This document shows positions 26,088-32,636 of a DNA stretch of 43,076 nt, one piece after another (positions within the stretch are counted from its first letter, which is position 1; each line of letters opens with the position of its first letter). Location: the NCBI RefSeq assembly GCF_021353265.1, contig NZ_JAJTWU010000018.1, positions 1 through 43,076 on the forward strand, read 5' to 3'. The notes beneath the pieces were generated by a model that did not search any database, had not been told where the DNA came from, and saw nothing but the letters and a program-made list of their open reading frames with translations. The translations under genes were made by a program, and so were the position numbers. Source of the DNA: Pelomonas cellulosilytica. Lineage in GTDB: Bacteria > Pseudomonadota > Gammaproteobacteria > Burkholderiales > Burkholderiaceae_C.

Positions 26088-26480
26088 ATGCACGCCGCCC
26101 ACCCACGCCGCCATCCCCGCGCCTTTGCCGCGTGGCTGCTGGCCGTGTTCCTGCTGGGCTTGCTGGCGCCGGGCATCAGCGCCGCGCTGGCGCATGCGCG
26201 GGGTGATTTCTCGACCTGGCAGGACATCTGCCGCGCCCCGACGCTCAGCTCCCAGGCGGCTGATCCCAGCCCCGTCGACAAGGCGCTGGACCTGCTGGCC
26301 AACGGGCATTGCGCCGCTTGTCACATCCACCTGGGCGACCTGGCAGGCCCGCCTGCCACGGCAGAGCCCACGTTGCGCAACGACCTCGCGCTGCAAGCGC
26401 CCGAGCGCTTCTGGACGGCGCCCGTCACGGCCCACGCCTGGCGGCCGGCCAGTGCCCGTGCGCCACCCCGGCTGATCTGA
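26088..26480 (+). CDS. DUF2946 family protein, first of three
   Basis: A 130-residue small secreted or membrane-anchored protein with an N-terminal hydrophobic segment (about 12-34) and then the DUF2946 pattern: a Trp-x-Asp-Ile-Cys motif (Cys48) and a His/Cys cluster HCAACHIHLGDL (His74, Cys75, Cys78, His79, His81). DUF2946 proteins are repeatedly found with copper TonB receptors and PCuAC chaperones, and the spaced Cys/His residues suggest metal binding; no biochemical role is established to my knowledge. It is the first gene of the co-directional run to 39130, 84 bp upstream of the TonB receptor. Its two paralogs at 29646 and 30539 keep the same Cys positions but are otherwise very diverged. 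Confidence 0.8.
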   Translation: MHAAHPRRHPRAFAAWLLAVFLLGLLAPGISAALAHARGDFSTWQDICRAPTLSSQAADPSPVDKALDLLANGHCAACHIHLGDLAGPPATAEPTLRNDLALQAPERFWTAPVTAHAWRPASARAPPRLI

Positions 26481-26564
26481 GTCATCACGCCGCCGCGGCC
26501 GATAGGCCCGGCGCCTGCCGTCGCGCCGCTGGCCGTCGACGGTGCACTCGGATCCTGCCCTTTC

Positions 26565-29033
26565 ATGAAGAAGACTGCCCTTGCGCGCGCGGCTGCCGCT
26601 TGCGCCGCCCTGTCCAGCCTCGCGCTGGCCCCTGCCCCCGCCCTCGCCTGTGAAGACTGCGACTGCGACGATGCCCCCGTGGCGCTCGTCGACACCGCGA
26701 CTACCACCTCCACCGCCAGCGTCAAGGCAGCGTCCATCGACGCCGCTGCGCCCCTCAATGCCCCACGCACGAAGCTCGGCCTCGTGCGCATGCAGGGTGC
26801 CTCGCCGACGTCGCTGCCCACCAACATCCCGACGACCCGCGAGACCGTCACACGCGAGGACATCGAGCGCAACATCAACGCGACCGACTCGGAAGACGCG
26901 CTGAAATACCTGCCGAGCCTCTTGGTCCGCAAGCGCTACATCGGCGACTACAACCACGCCATCCTGTCCAGTCGCGCGTCCGGCACCGGCAACAGCGCTC
27001 GCTCGGCCGTCTACGCCGACGGCATCCTGCTGTCCAACTACCTCGGCAACGGCGTGGGCGGCCTGTCCTTCCCGCCACGCTGGGGGCTCGTGAGCCCCGA
27101 AGAGATCGCCCGCGTGGACGTCATGTACGGGCCGTTCTCGGCCGCCTACCCAGGCAACTCGGTCGGCGCGGTGGTGGACTACCAGACCCGCATGCCGACG
27201 AAGTTCGAGGCCCACGCCAAGGTCGGCTTCAGCAGCCAGTCCTCGGAGATCTACGGCCACAGCAACACCTACCGCGCCTGGGCAGCCAGCGCGTCCGTGG
27301 GCAGCCGCGACGGCGCCTTCAGCTGGTGGATCAACGTCAACCACACCGACAGCGACGGCCAGCCGCTGACCTTCGCCAACCGCGTGGCGAGCACGGGCAC
27401 GGCGGTCACGACGGGCACCCCGGTCAACGGTGCCGTCCTCGTGCCCAACAGCAGCAACACGCCGTGGTACCTGCTCGGCGCCGGCACGCAGTACAACACC
27501 ACGCAGGACCATCTCAGGCTGAAGCTGGCCTACGACCTCAGCGCCACGGTGCGCGCCAGCTACGTGATGGGCGTGTGGCGCAACGACTCCGAGGGAAACT
27601 CCGAGAGCTGGCTGCGCGATGCGGCCGGCAAGCCGGTGTACTCGGGCGTCATCGCCATTGACGGAAAGCAGTTCGCCAAGCTGACCGCATCGGACTTCGC
27701 CGTCACACGCGAGAAGCTGCAACACGTCATGCACGGTCTCTCGGTCAAGAGCCACAGTGGCGGCGAATGGGACTGGGAAGTCGCCGCCAGCCTCTATGAC
27801 TATCAGAAGGACAAAAAGCGCCAGAACGGGCTGACCGTGAACGGCGTCTTCACGGACAACCCGCAGCCGGGGGCGTTGACTGGCGGCGCCGGCACGCTGG
27901 CCGACGGCAACGGCACGGGCTGGAACACGCTGGCCGCCAAGGGCATCTGGCGCCCGGCGGGCACCGATCATGTGGTGGAGGCCGGCCTGCAGCAGGACAG
28001 CTACAAGCTCAGCTACCTGACCTCGGGGATCACCGGCAACTACCTGACGGACGGGCCAGGAGACATGGTCAACAACGTGACCGGCAAGACCCGGCTGCAG
28101 GCTGCCTACGCGCAGGATGCCTGGCTGATCGGCACGGACTGGAAGGCCGTGCTGGGCCTGCGCGCCGAGCACTGGCAGGCCCGCGATGGCCGCACCGACT
28201 TCTCGCCCACCGGCACCCCCAAGCCGCGCATCTACGCCGCACGCAGCGAGAACTTCCTGTCGCCCAAGGCCGCGCTGTCGTGGCAGGCTGCGCCGGAGAC
28301 GGTCCTGAAGGCTTCGGTCGGCCGCGCGGTGCGCATGCCCACCGTCAGCGAGCTGTACGGTGCCACGTCGACGACGAACTCGGAGTACATCAACGACCCC
28401 AACCTCAAGCCTGAGAAGTCCTGGACCGCCGAACTCACGGCCGACCAGACCTGGGGTGCGCTGCAGTCCCGATTGACGCTGTTCGCCGAGACGACGCGCG
28501 ATTCGCTGTACTCCCAGACCGTCGTCGACCCGGTCGCCAACAACAAGAACATCAGCCGCGTGCAGAACATCGACAGGATCGGCACGACGGGACTGGAGGG
28601 CACGCTCGCCACGACCGACTGGGCGCTCAAGGGCTTGGACTTGTCGGCCAGCCTCACCTACACCGACTCCAAGATCAAGGCCAACCGCGGCTTCGTCTCG
28701 ACGGCGGGCGACACGATCGGCAAGTGGCAGCCCAACATCCCGCGCTGGCGCGCCACGGCGCTGGCGGCCTACCGCTTCAACGAACAGTGGAGCGCCAGCC
28801 TCGCGGCCCGCTACAGCGGCCACCAGTACCGCACGCTGAACAACGCCGACGTGAACGGCTTTGCCTACATGGGCGTCAGCAAGTACGCCACCGCCGACGT
28901 GCGCGTGTTGTGGAAGATCACCCGCGAGTGGAGCGCCGCGTTCGGCGTCGACAACCTGAACAACTACCAGTACTGGAACTTCCACAACTACCCGCAGCGC
29001 AGCTACTCGGCTGAGCTCAAGTTCGACCTGTAA
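26565..29033 (+). CDS. TonB-dependent outer-membrane receptor with Cys-rich N-terminus
   Basis: An 822-residue TonB-dependent receptor. A signal peptide (to about residue 28, ALA) is followed directly by CEDCDCDD (Cys29, Cys32, Cys34), then a linker, the plug domain (about 90-210; TREDIERNINATDSEDALKYLPSLLVR, ARVDVMYGPFSAAYPGNSVGAVV) and a 22-strand-type barrel ending in the outer-membrane signature YSAELKFDL. The ligand cannot be read from sequence, but the Cys-rich mature start and the neighbours (YcnI, DUF2946, OprC-like, PCuAC) suggest a metal or metal complex such as copper. Its stop codon overlaps the Shine-Dalgarno of ycnI, so the two are tightly co-translated. Confidence 0.93.
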   Translation: MKKTALARAAAACAALSSLALAPAPALACEDCDCDDAPVALVDTATTTSTASVKAASIDAAAPLNAPRTKLGLVRMQGASPTSLPTNIPTTRETVTREDIERNINATDSEDALKYLPSLLVRKRYIGDYNHAILSSRASGTGNSARSAVYADGILLSNYLGNGVGGLSFPPRWGLVSPEEIARVDVMYGPFSAAYPGNSVGAVVDYQTRMPTKFEAHAKVGFSSQSSEIYGHSNTYRAWAASASVGSRDGAFSWWINVNHTDSDGQPLTFANRVASTGTAVTTGTPVNGAVLVPNSSNTPWYLLGAGTQYNTTQDHLRLKLAYDLSATVRASYVMGVWRNDSEGNSESWLRDAAGKPVYSGVIAIDGKQFAKLTASDFAVTREKLQHVMHGLSVKSHSGGEWDWEVAASLYDYQKDKKRQNGLTVNGVFTDNPQPGALTGGAGTLADGNGTGWNTLAAKGIWRPAGTDHVVEAGLQQDSYKLSYLTSGITGNYLTDGPGDMVNNVTGKTRLQAAYAQDAWLIGTDWKAVLGLRAEHWQARDGRTDFSPTGTPKPRIYAARSENFLSPKAALSWQAAPETVLKASVGRAVRMPTVSELYGATSTTNSEYINDPNLKPEKSWTAELTADQTWGALQSRLTLFAETTRDSLYSQTVVDPVANNKNISRVQNIDRIGTTGLEGTLATTDWALKGLDLSASLTYTDSKIKANRGFVSTAGDTIGKWQPNIPRWRATALAAYRFNEQWSASLAARYSGHQYRTLNNADVNGFAYMGVSKYATADVRVLWKITREWSAAFGVDNLNNYQYWNFHNYPQRSYSAELKFDL

Positions 29034-29043
29034 GGAGATCCGC

Positions 29044-29568
29044 ATGAAAGCCCTCTTCGCCACCGCACTGGTCGCGCTCGCCGGCGCCACCCAGGCCCAT
29101 GTCACGCTGGAGACCCCGGAGACCGAAACCGGCAAGCCGTACAAGGCCGTGCTGCGCGTCGGCCACGGCTGCGACGGCTCGGCCACGCGGCAGATCATCG
29201 TCACGCTGCCCAATGGCCTGCGCGGCGCCAAGCCCATGCCCAAACCTGGCTGGACGCTGACCACCACCCGCGCCCCGCTGGCCAAACCCTATGACAGTCA
29301 CGGCAAGACCATCGCAGACGAATTGGCCGAGGTGAGCTGGACGGCCAACGCCGAAGCGGACTTCCTGCAGGATGCCTGGTACGACGAGTTCACCGTACGC
29401 GCCACCGTTGTCGCCGATCCTGGCGACCTCTGGTTCAAGGTGCGTCAAGTCTGCGTGAAAGGCGAGTGGAACTGGGCCGACGTACCGACGCCGGGACAAA
29501 CACCGAAAGCACCGGCAGTGCGGCTCAAGGTCGTCTCCGCCCGCTCTGCGGAGACACACGCGCACTGA
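29044..29568 (+). CDS. YcnI/DUF1775-family copper-binding protein
   Basis: A 174-residue periplasmic protein of the YcnI (DUF1775) family. The signal peptide (MKALFATALVALAGATQA) is predicted to be cleaved just before His19, giving a mature protein starting HVTLETPETETGK. In characterised YcnI, the N-terminal His, a Glu and a Trp hold one Cu(II); the starting His, nearby Glu residues and two Trp regions (EVSWTANAEADF, DAWYDEF) are present here. A perfect AAGGAG Shine-Dalgarno overlaps the stop codon of the TonB receptor gene. This is the best known copper-linked fold in the first half of the operon. The C-terminal membrane anchor of some YcnI proteins is absent. Confidence 0.92.
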   Translation: MKALFATALVALAGATQAHVTLETPETETGKPYKAVLRVGHGCDGSATRQIIVTLPNGLRGAKPMPKPGWTLTTTRAPLAKPYDSHGKTIADELAEVSWTANAEADFLQDAWYDEFTVRATVVADPGDLWFKVRQVCVKGEWNWADVPTPGQTPKAPAVRLKVVSARSAETHAH

Positions 29569-29645
29569 ACGCCATCGGCTGCGTTGACCCGGCCTTGCCT
29601 CCTCCCGGCTCCGCCCAGGCCACTGAGTTGCTGACTCCGCCCCGC

Positions 29646-30056
29646 ATGAGCATCGCCTTCGACCGCCTGCGCAAGCGCCAGCCCCTGCTGCTGGCGATGC
29701 TCGTGCTGTGCGTGCTGTGTGTGCAGGCAACAGCGACCTTTGCGTCAGCGCGCATGGCGCTCGCCGGGCTGGGTGGCGGCTTCGCCGACATCTGCAGCGC
29801 GGCTGGTTCTTCGCGCGCGAACGCCGAAGACGACAGCAGCAGGCGCGGGCCCGCCGATCCGGCTTCAGCGGGTAGCCATGCTGCGTGCTGGGCCTGCCTG
29901 CTGACCGCCCAGGGCATCGCTCCGCCGCCGGTGGTGCAGCCGCCGCACCTGCCGCTCGGGACGCTCAGCCGCACCACGGCAGCACGTGTGCGCAGCGCGG
30001 TCCTGCGGCCCGTCACGGGGCCCGGCAGGCCACGCGCGCCCCCTCAAGACGCCTGA
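29646..30056 (+). CDS. DUF2946 family protein, second of three
   Basis: A 136-residue protein with an N-terminal hydrophobic signal/anchor (about 13-33) and the DUF2946 landmarks: FADIC (Cys50), then a His/Cys cluster SHAACWACLLTAQG (His78, Cys81, Cys84). The spacing resembles the first paralog although overall identity is low, and the C-terminal part is Arg/Pro-rich. Its start is an ATG at 29646 without a strong Shine-Dalgarno, 77 bp after ycnI. A metal-binding role is inferred from conserved Cys/His and from the copper neighbours. Confidence 0.72.
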   Translation: MSIAFDRLRKRQPLLLAMLVLCVLCVQATATFASARMALAGLGGGFADICSAAGSSRANAEDDSSRRGPADPASAGSHAACWACLLTAQGIAPPPVVQPPHLPLGTLSRTTAARVRSAVLRPVTGPGRPRAPPQDA

Positions 30057-30142
30057 TCCGCGCTGCCGCCTGGCCCCCAGCCAGCGCGCTCTTTGGACAC
30101 GGCCAACCGCGCCCCGCTCGGTCGGCCCGATCAGGACTTGAC

Positions 30143-30409
30143 ATGAACACGCCTGCCCGCCTGGCTCGCCTGATGGCGTTCGCCTTTCACCTCAATCTCG
30201 CCACCGCTGCTGCAATGGTGCTGTGGACCGCCTGGACCGGCCATCTCGTGGCCACGGGCCAGATCCGCCCCACCCCAACCCCACCCCCCGCACGCACAGC
30301 GCCCGCCGCCGAGTCAGCGCCGCTGCACACCGGTTTGCCGGCCTGTAACTGCCGCCCTCGCCGCGACGAGCTGCAGGTCCGTGCGACCACGCCCGAGGGG
30401 GTCGCATGA
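30143..30409 (+). CDS. Small single-span membrane protein with a Cys-Asn-Cys tail
   Basis: A predicted 88-residue protein with an AGGA Shine-Dalgarno 7 bases before the ATG at 30143. Residues about 8-32 form one transmembrane helix (LMAFAFHLNLATAAAMVLWTA), followed by a Pro/Thr-rich linker and a C-terminal ACNCRPRRDE segment with two cysteines. No family is recognised. It lies between two DUF2946 genes in the copper operon and may be an accessory metal-binding membrane protein. The low-complexity Pro/Thr linker is encoded by a C-rich G-quadruplex-type tract. Confidence 0.55.
   Translation: MNTPARLARLMAFAFHLNLATAAAMVLWTAWTGHLVATGQIRPTPTPPPARTAPAAESAPLHTGLPACNCRPRRDELQVRATTPEGVA
30268..30289 (-). 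other. G-quadruplex-forming tract
   Basis: Four runs of four to six C separated by one or two A lie on the plus strand, giving four G-tracts of at least four with short loops on the minus (template) strand. It is inside the small membrane protein gene and meets the usual G4 pattern exactly. Confidence 0.6.
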
Positions 30410-30489
30410 GCAGCACGCGTGTGCAAGCCTCCTCGCAGGCCAACCGCAGCCGCTGTGCTTGCAGCGGCGGAACACCCCTGATCCGGTGA
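30406..30489 (+). CDS. Possible 27-residue microprotein overlapping the previous stop
   Basis: An ATGA overlap with the preceding gene opens a 27-codon frame containing CACSGG near its end and closing with TGA at 30489. The overlap is the type used for translational coupling, but the frame is very short, has no homolog I know, and a GCCGCTG/CAGCGGC hairpin (30449-30468) lies within it. The hairpin may be the real feature, for example a processing or attenuation site. Confidence 0.2.
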   Translation: MSSTRVQASSQANRSRCACSGGTPLIR

Positions 30490-30538
30490 CGACACGACCC
30501 GCCCCCATGCCGCGCTGTACACCGCACCAACGCTGACC

Positions 30539-30937
30539 ATGCGCCGCCGCCCCTGGACGCCTGCAGTCTGGCTGGTCATCGCCACCTTGATGGCCGTGGC
30601 GCTGGCGCCTGCCATTTCGCATGCCATCGAGCTGCACCGCGGATGGCGCTGGGCCGACCTGTGCGTCTCGCCGCTCGCTCGCGAGGCGGGCACCGACACG
30701 CAGGCGCCGCGGGACGACGCGCGGTGGGTCCACGCATTCCAGCACTGCGGGTACTGCGCATTGCAGCTGCCCATGCAGTCGCTGCCGCGCACGCCAGGCG
30801 TGTCCTTCGCTGCCACGGCCCGCTCCGCGGAGCTGCCCCTGCCCGATCGGCCGGCGATGCCCGTGTCGCCTTGGTCCCGAGCGCAGCCACGAGCGCCTCC
30901 GGTGGACCAAAGGCGGCCCGGATGGGTCGTCCTTTGA
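30539..30937 (+). CDS. DUF2946 family protein, third of three
   Basis: A 132-residue protein starting MRRRPW with a hydrophobic signal/anchor (about 9-30) and DUF2946 landmarks: WADLC (Cys42) and a cluster HAFQHCGYCALQLP (His65, His69, Cys70, Cys73). The HCxxC pattern matches the first paralog best. The gene is 75 bp upstream of the first PEP-CTERM protein. As with the other two copies, a copper-related role is inferred, not shown. It could bind metal at the periplasmic face of the inner membrane. Confidence 0.78.
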   Translation: MRRRPWTPAVWLVIATLMAVALAPAISHAIELHRGWRWADLCVSPLAREAGTDTQAPRDDARWVHAFQHCGYCALQLPMQSLPRTPGVSFAATARSAELPLPDRPAMPVSPWSRAQPRAPPVDQRRPGWVVL

Positions 30938-31012
30938 CGCCATCGCTCGACACGCGGACCTCCGGCATGACCAAGCACCCGGACGTCCCTCCACTTCCTG
31001 TCAGGAGAACTC

Positions 31013-31873
31013 ATGCAGACACGCATATCAAAGGCGGTCGCAGGCGCCGCGCTGCTCGCCGCTTCGGCCTGCAGCTTCGCCCACATCAGCTACAGCGGCC
31101 GCAACTTCGGCACGCTCACCGACGGCAGCGCCGCTGCCATCGCCACGCAGACGGTCACCAGCAACTACGGCTGGGCCGATGCGTCGGACCTGAACCTGGT
31201 GTTCAACAGCGCGCTGGCCACCCTGCCGCGCACGGACGAGGCCGCTTTCGTCAGCGGCACCGGCACGGACGACCTCTACCTGGGCGACAGCCACAAGGGC
31301 AAGGCCTTCCGCTTCCATCTCGACAGTGCAATGACGGTCACCATCACCGAAGCCGCACGCAACGGCAGCGGCCTGACCCCGGCCTTCTCGGTGTACCAGG
31401 GGCTGGCTGCCGTGTCGCCCTTCACGCCACCACAGACCAGCGCCGACCACGACTTCGCCGTCGCTTCCGAGGCCTGGCGCACCAGCTTCGCCCAGGCGGT
31501 GGCCGGTGCCGGCTACAGCTATCTGACCACCAATGGCAGCTGGAACGCGCTGGGCAACTGGGCGGTTGGCGGCGACGGCGAGCCGGCCGGTGTGCCCTCG
31601 GCGCTGAGCACCTTCACCTACAAGGGCTCGGCGGCCAGCACGACCGCGAACGGCACGGTGTCGGGCACGTTCACGCTGGGTGCCGGCGACTACACCATCT
31701 TCGTCGGCGGCAACAACCTGGCCGGCAAGAGCCTGGCCGATTCGACGAAGAGCTACGCCCTGACGCTGGGCGTGTCGGCGGTCACCCCCGTCCCCGAACC
31801 CCAGACCTGGCTGCTGATGGGCGTCGGCGCCGGCCTGCTGGTCCTGCGCCGCCACCTCGGCGCTTCCCTTTGA
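31013..31873 (+). CDS. PEP-CTERM protein with predicted N-terminal His
   Basis: A 286-residue secreted protein. A signal peptide ends at SFA before His24, giving a mature start HISYSGRNFG. A beta-rich, Gly/Thr/Ser-rich domain (about 30-255; TDDLYLGDSHKGKAFRFHLDSAMTVTIT, GDYTIFVGGNNLAGK) is followed by a C-terminal PEP-CTERM sorting signal: VPEPQTW, a hydrophobic helix and an Arg-containing tail (LRRHLGASL). PEP-CTERM proteins are processed by an exosortase and exported, often with exopolysaccharide. The exosortase is not in the window. It is 18 bp upstream of the second PEP-CTERM gene and probably co-translated with it. I recognise no enzyme motif. Confidence 0.85.
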   Translation: MQTRISKAVAGAALLAASACSFAHISYSGRNFGTLTDGSAAAIATQTVTSNYGWADASDLNLVFNSALATLPRTDEAAFVSGTGTDDLYLGDSHKGKAFRFHLDSAMTVTITEAARNGSGLTPAFSVYQGLAAVSPFTPPQTSADHDFAVASEAWRTSFAQAVAGAGYSYLTTNGSWNALGNWAVGGDGEPAGVPSALSTFTYKGSAASTTANGTVSGTFTLGAGDYTIFVGGNNLAGKSLADSTKSYALTLGVSAVTPVPEPQTWLLMGVGAGLLVLRRHLGASL

Positions 31874-31891
31874 TCACCTCAGGAGTCATCG

Positions 31892-32632
31892 ATGAAACAC
31901 ATTGCATTTGCCGCCTCTCTGCTCGCCGTGCTGGGCGCCGCGCAGGCCCATGAGACCGACTACACCGTGACCACGACGTGGTTCGAACCGCAGACCCAAC
32001 CGAAGAACACGATCTTCCAGGGCAGCTTCACCTACGACGAGCACACGCACACCATCACGGGCCTGACGGGCCAGTTGAGCGAGTCCATGACTGGCGACGA
32101 CGTGGCCTCCATGGTGTGGCTGCCGCTGACCTACCAGCTGCAGAGCTGGTACGACGCCTCCCTGGGGGGCACCTTCGCAGCCGTGTTCAAGAACAGCACG
32201 ACGACCACCTTCTGCTCGACCGCGCTGTGCGGCAGCCCGGCCGACGACTGGTCGCCGCAGACGGGCGTCGACGTGGGCGGCATCTATGCCGGGTTCCCCA
32301 AGCCGGCGAAGAATCCCGGCAACGCCTATGCGCTGATCTTTGTCCCTGAGACGCCGACGGCCGCGCTCACCCAGGCCCAGATCAGCAAGCTGGCCTACGC
32401 CGACTGCACTCCCACCGCTCCCGGCGGCATGATGATGGGCGGCGGCATGATGGGCGCAGTCTGCATGACCGGCACCAGCCTGGCAGGCTATGGCGCCACC
32501 GGCACGATGGATGGGTATCCCCTGTCTCAGACCATCGCAGCTGCCGTGCCGGAACCCGAAACCTACGCGCTGATGCTGGCCGGCCTGGGCGTGCTGGGCA
32601 CCTTGGCACGACGCCGCGCCCGCAGCGCCTGA
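31892..32632 (+). CDS. PEP-CTERM protein with a Cys/Met-rich domain, predicted N-terminal His
   Basis: A 246-residue secreted protein. Cleavage after GAAQA exposes His20 (HETDYTVTTTWFEP). The central domain runs to about residue 215 and includes PLTYQLQSWYDASLGGTF, DDWSPQTGVDVGGIYAGFP and a C-terminal Cys/Met cluster: DC (Cys172), GGMMMGGGMMGAVCMT (Met180-182, Met186-187, Cys191, Met192). A PEP-CTERM signal ends the protein (AVPEPETYALMLAGLGVLG plus ARRRARSA). The same domain, without the PEP-CTERM tail, forms the C-terminus of the giant lipoprotein at 34859. Cys and Met side chains suit Cu(I), so a copper-capturing surface protein is a reasonable inference. It is 4 bp upstream of the OprC-type receptor gene. 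Confidence 0.87.
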   Translation: MKHIAFAASLLAVLGAAQAHETDYTVTTTWFEPQTQPKNTIFQGSFTYDEHTHTITGLTGQLSESMTGDDVASMVWLPLTYQLQSWYDASLGGTFAAVFKNSTTTTFCSTALCGSPADDWSPQTGVDVGGIYAGFPKPAKNPGNAYALIFVPETPTAALTQAQISKLAYADCTPTAPGGMMMGGGMMGAVCMTGTSLAGYGATGTMDGYPLSQTIAAAVPEPETYALMLAGLGVLGTLARRRARSA

Positions 32633-32636
32633 CGTG

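Noticed and set aside
25371..29285. Very long minus-strand open frame (1304 codons)
   Set aside because: Only its last 183 codons encode a real protein, the TlpA-like thioredoxin. The rest is antisense to the first TonB receptor and DUF2946 genes.
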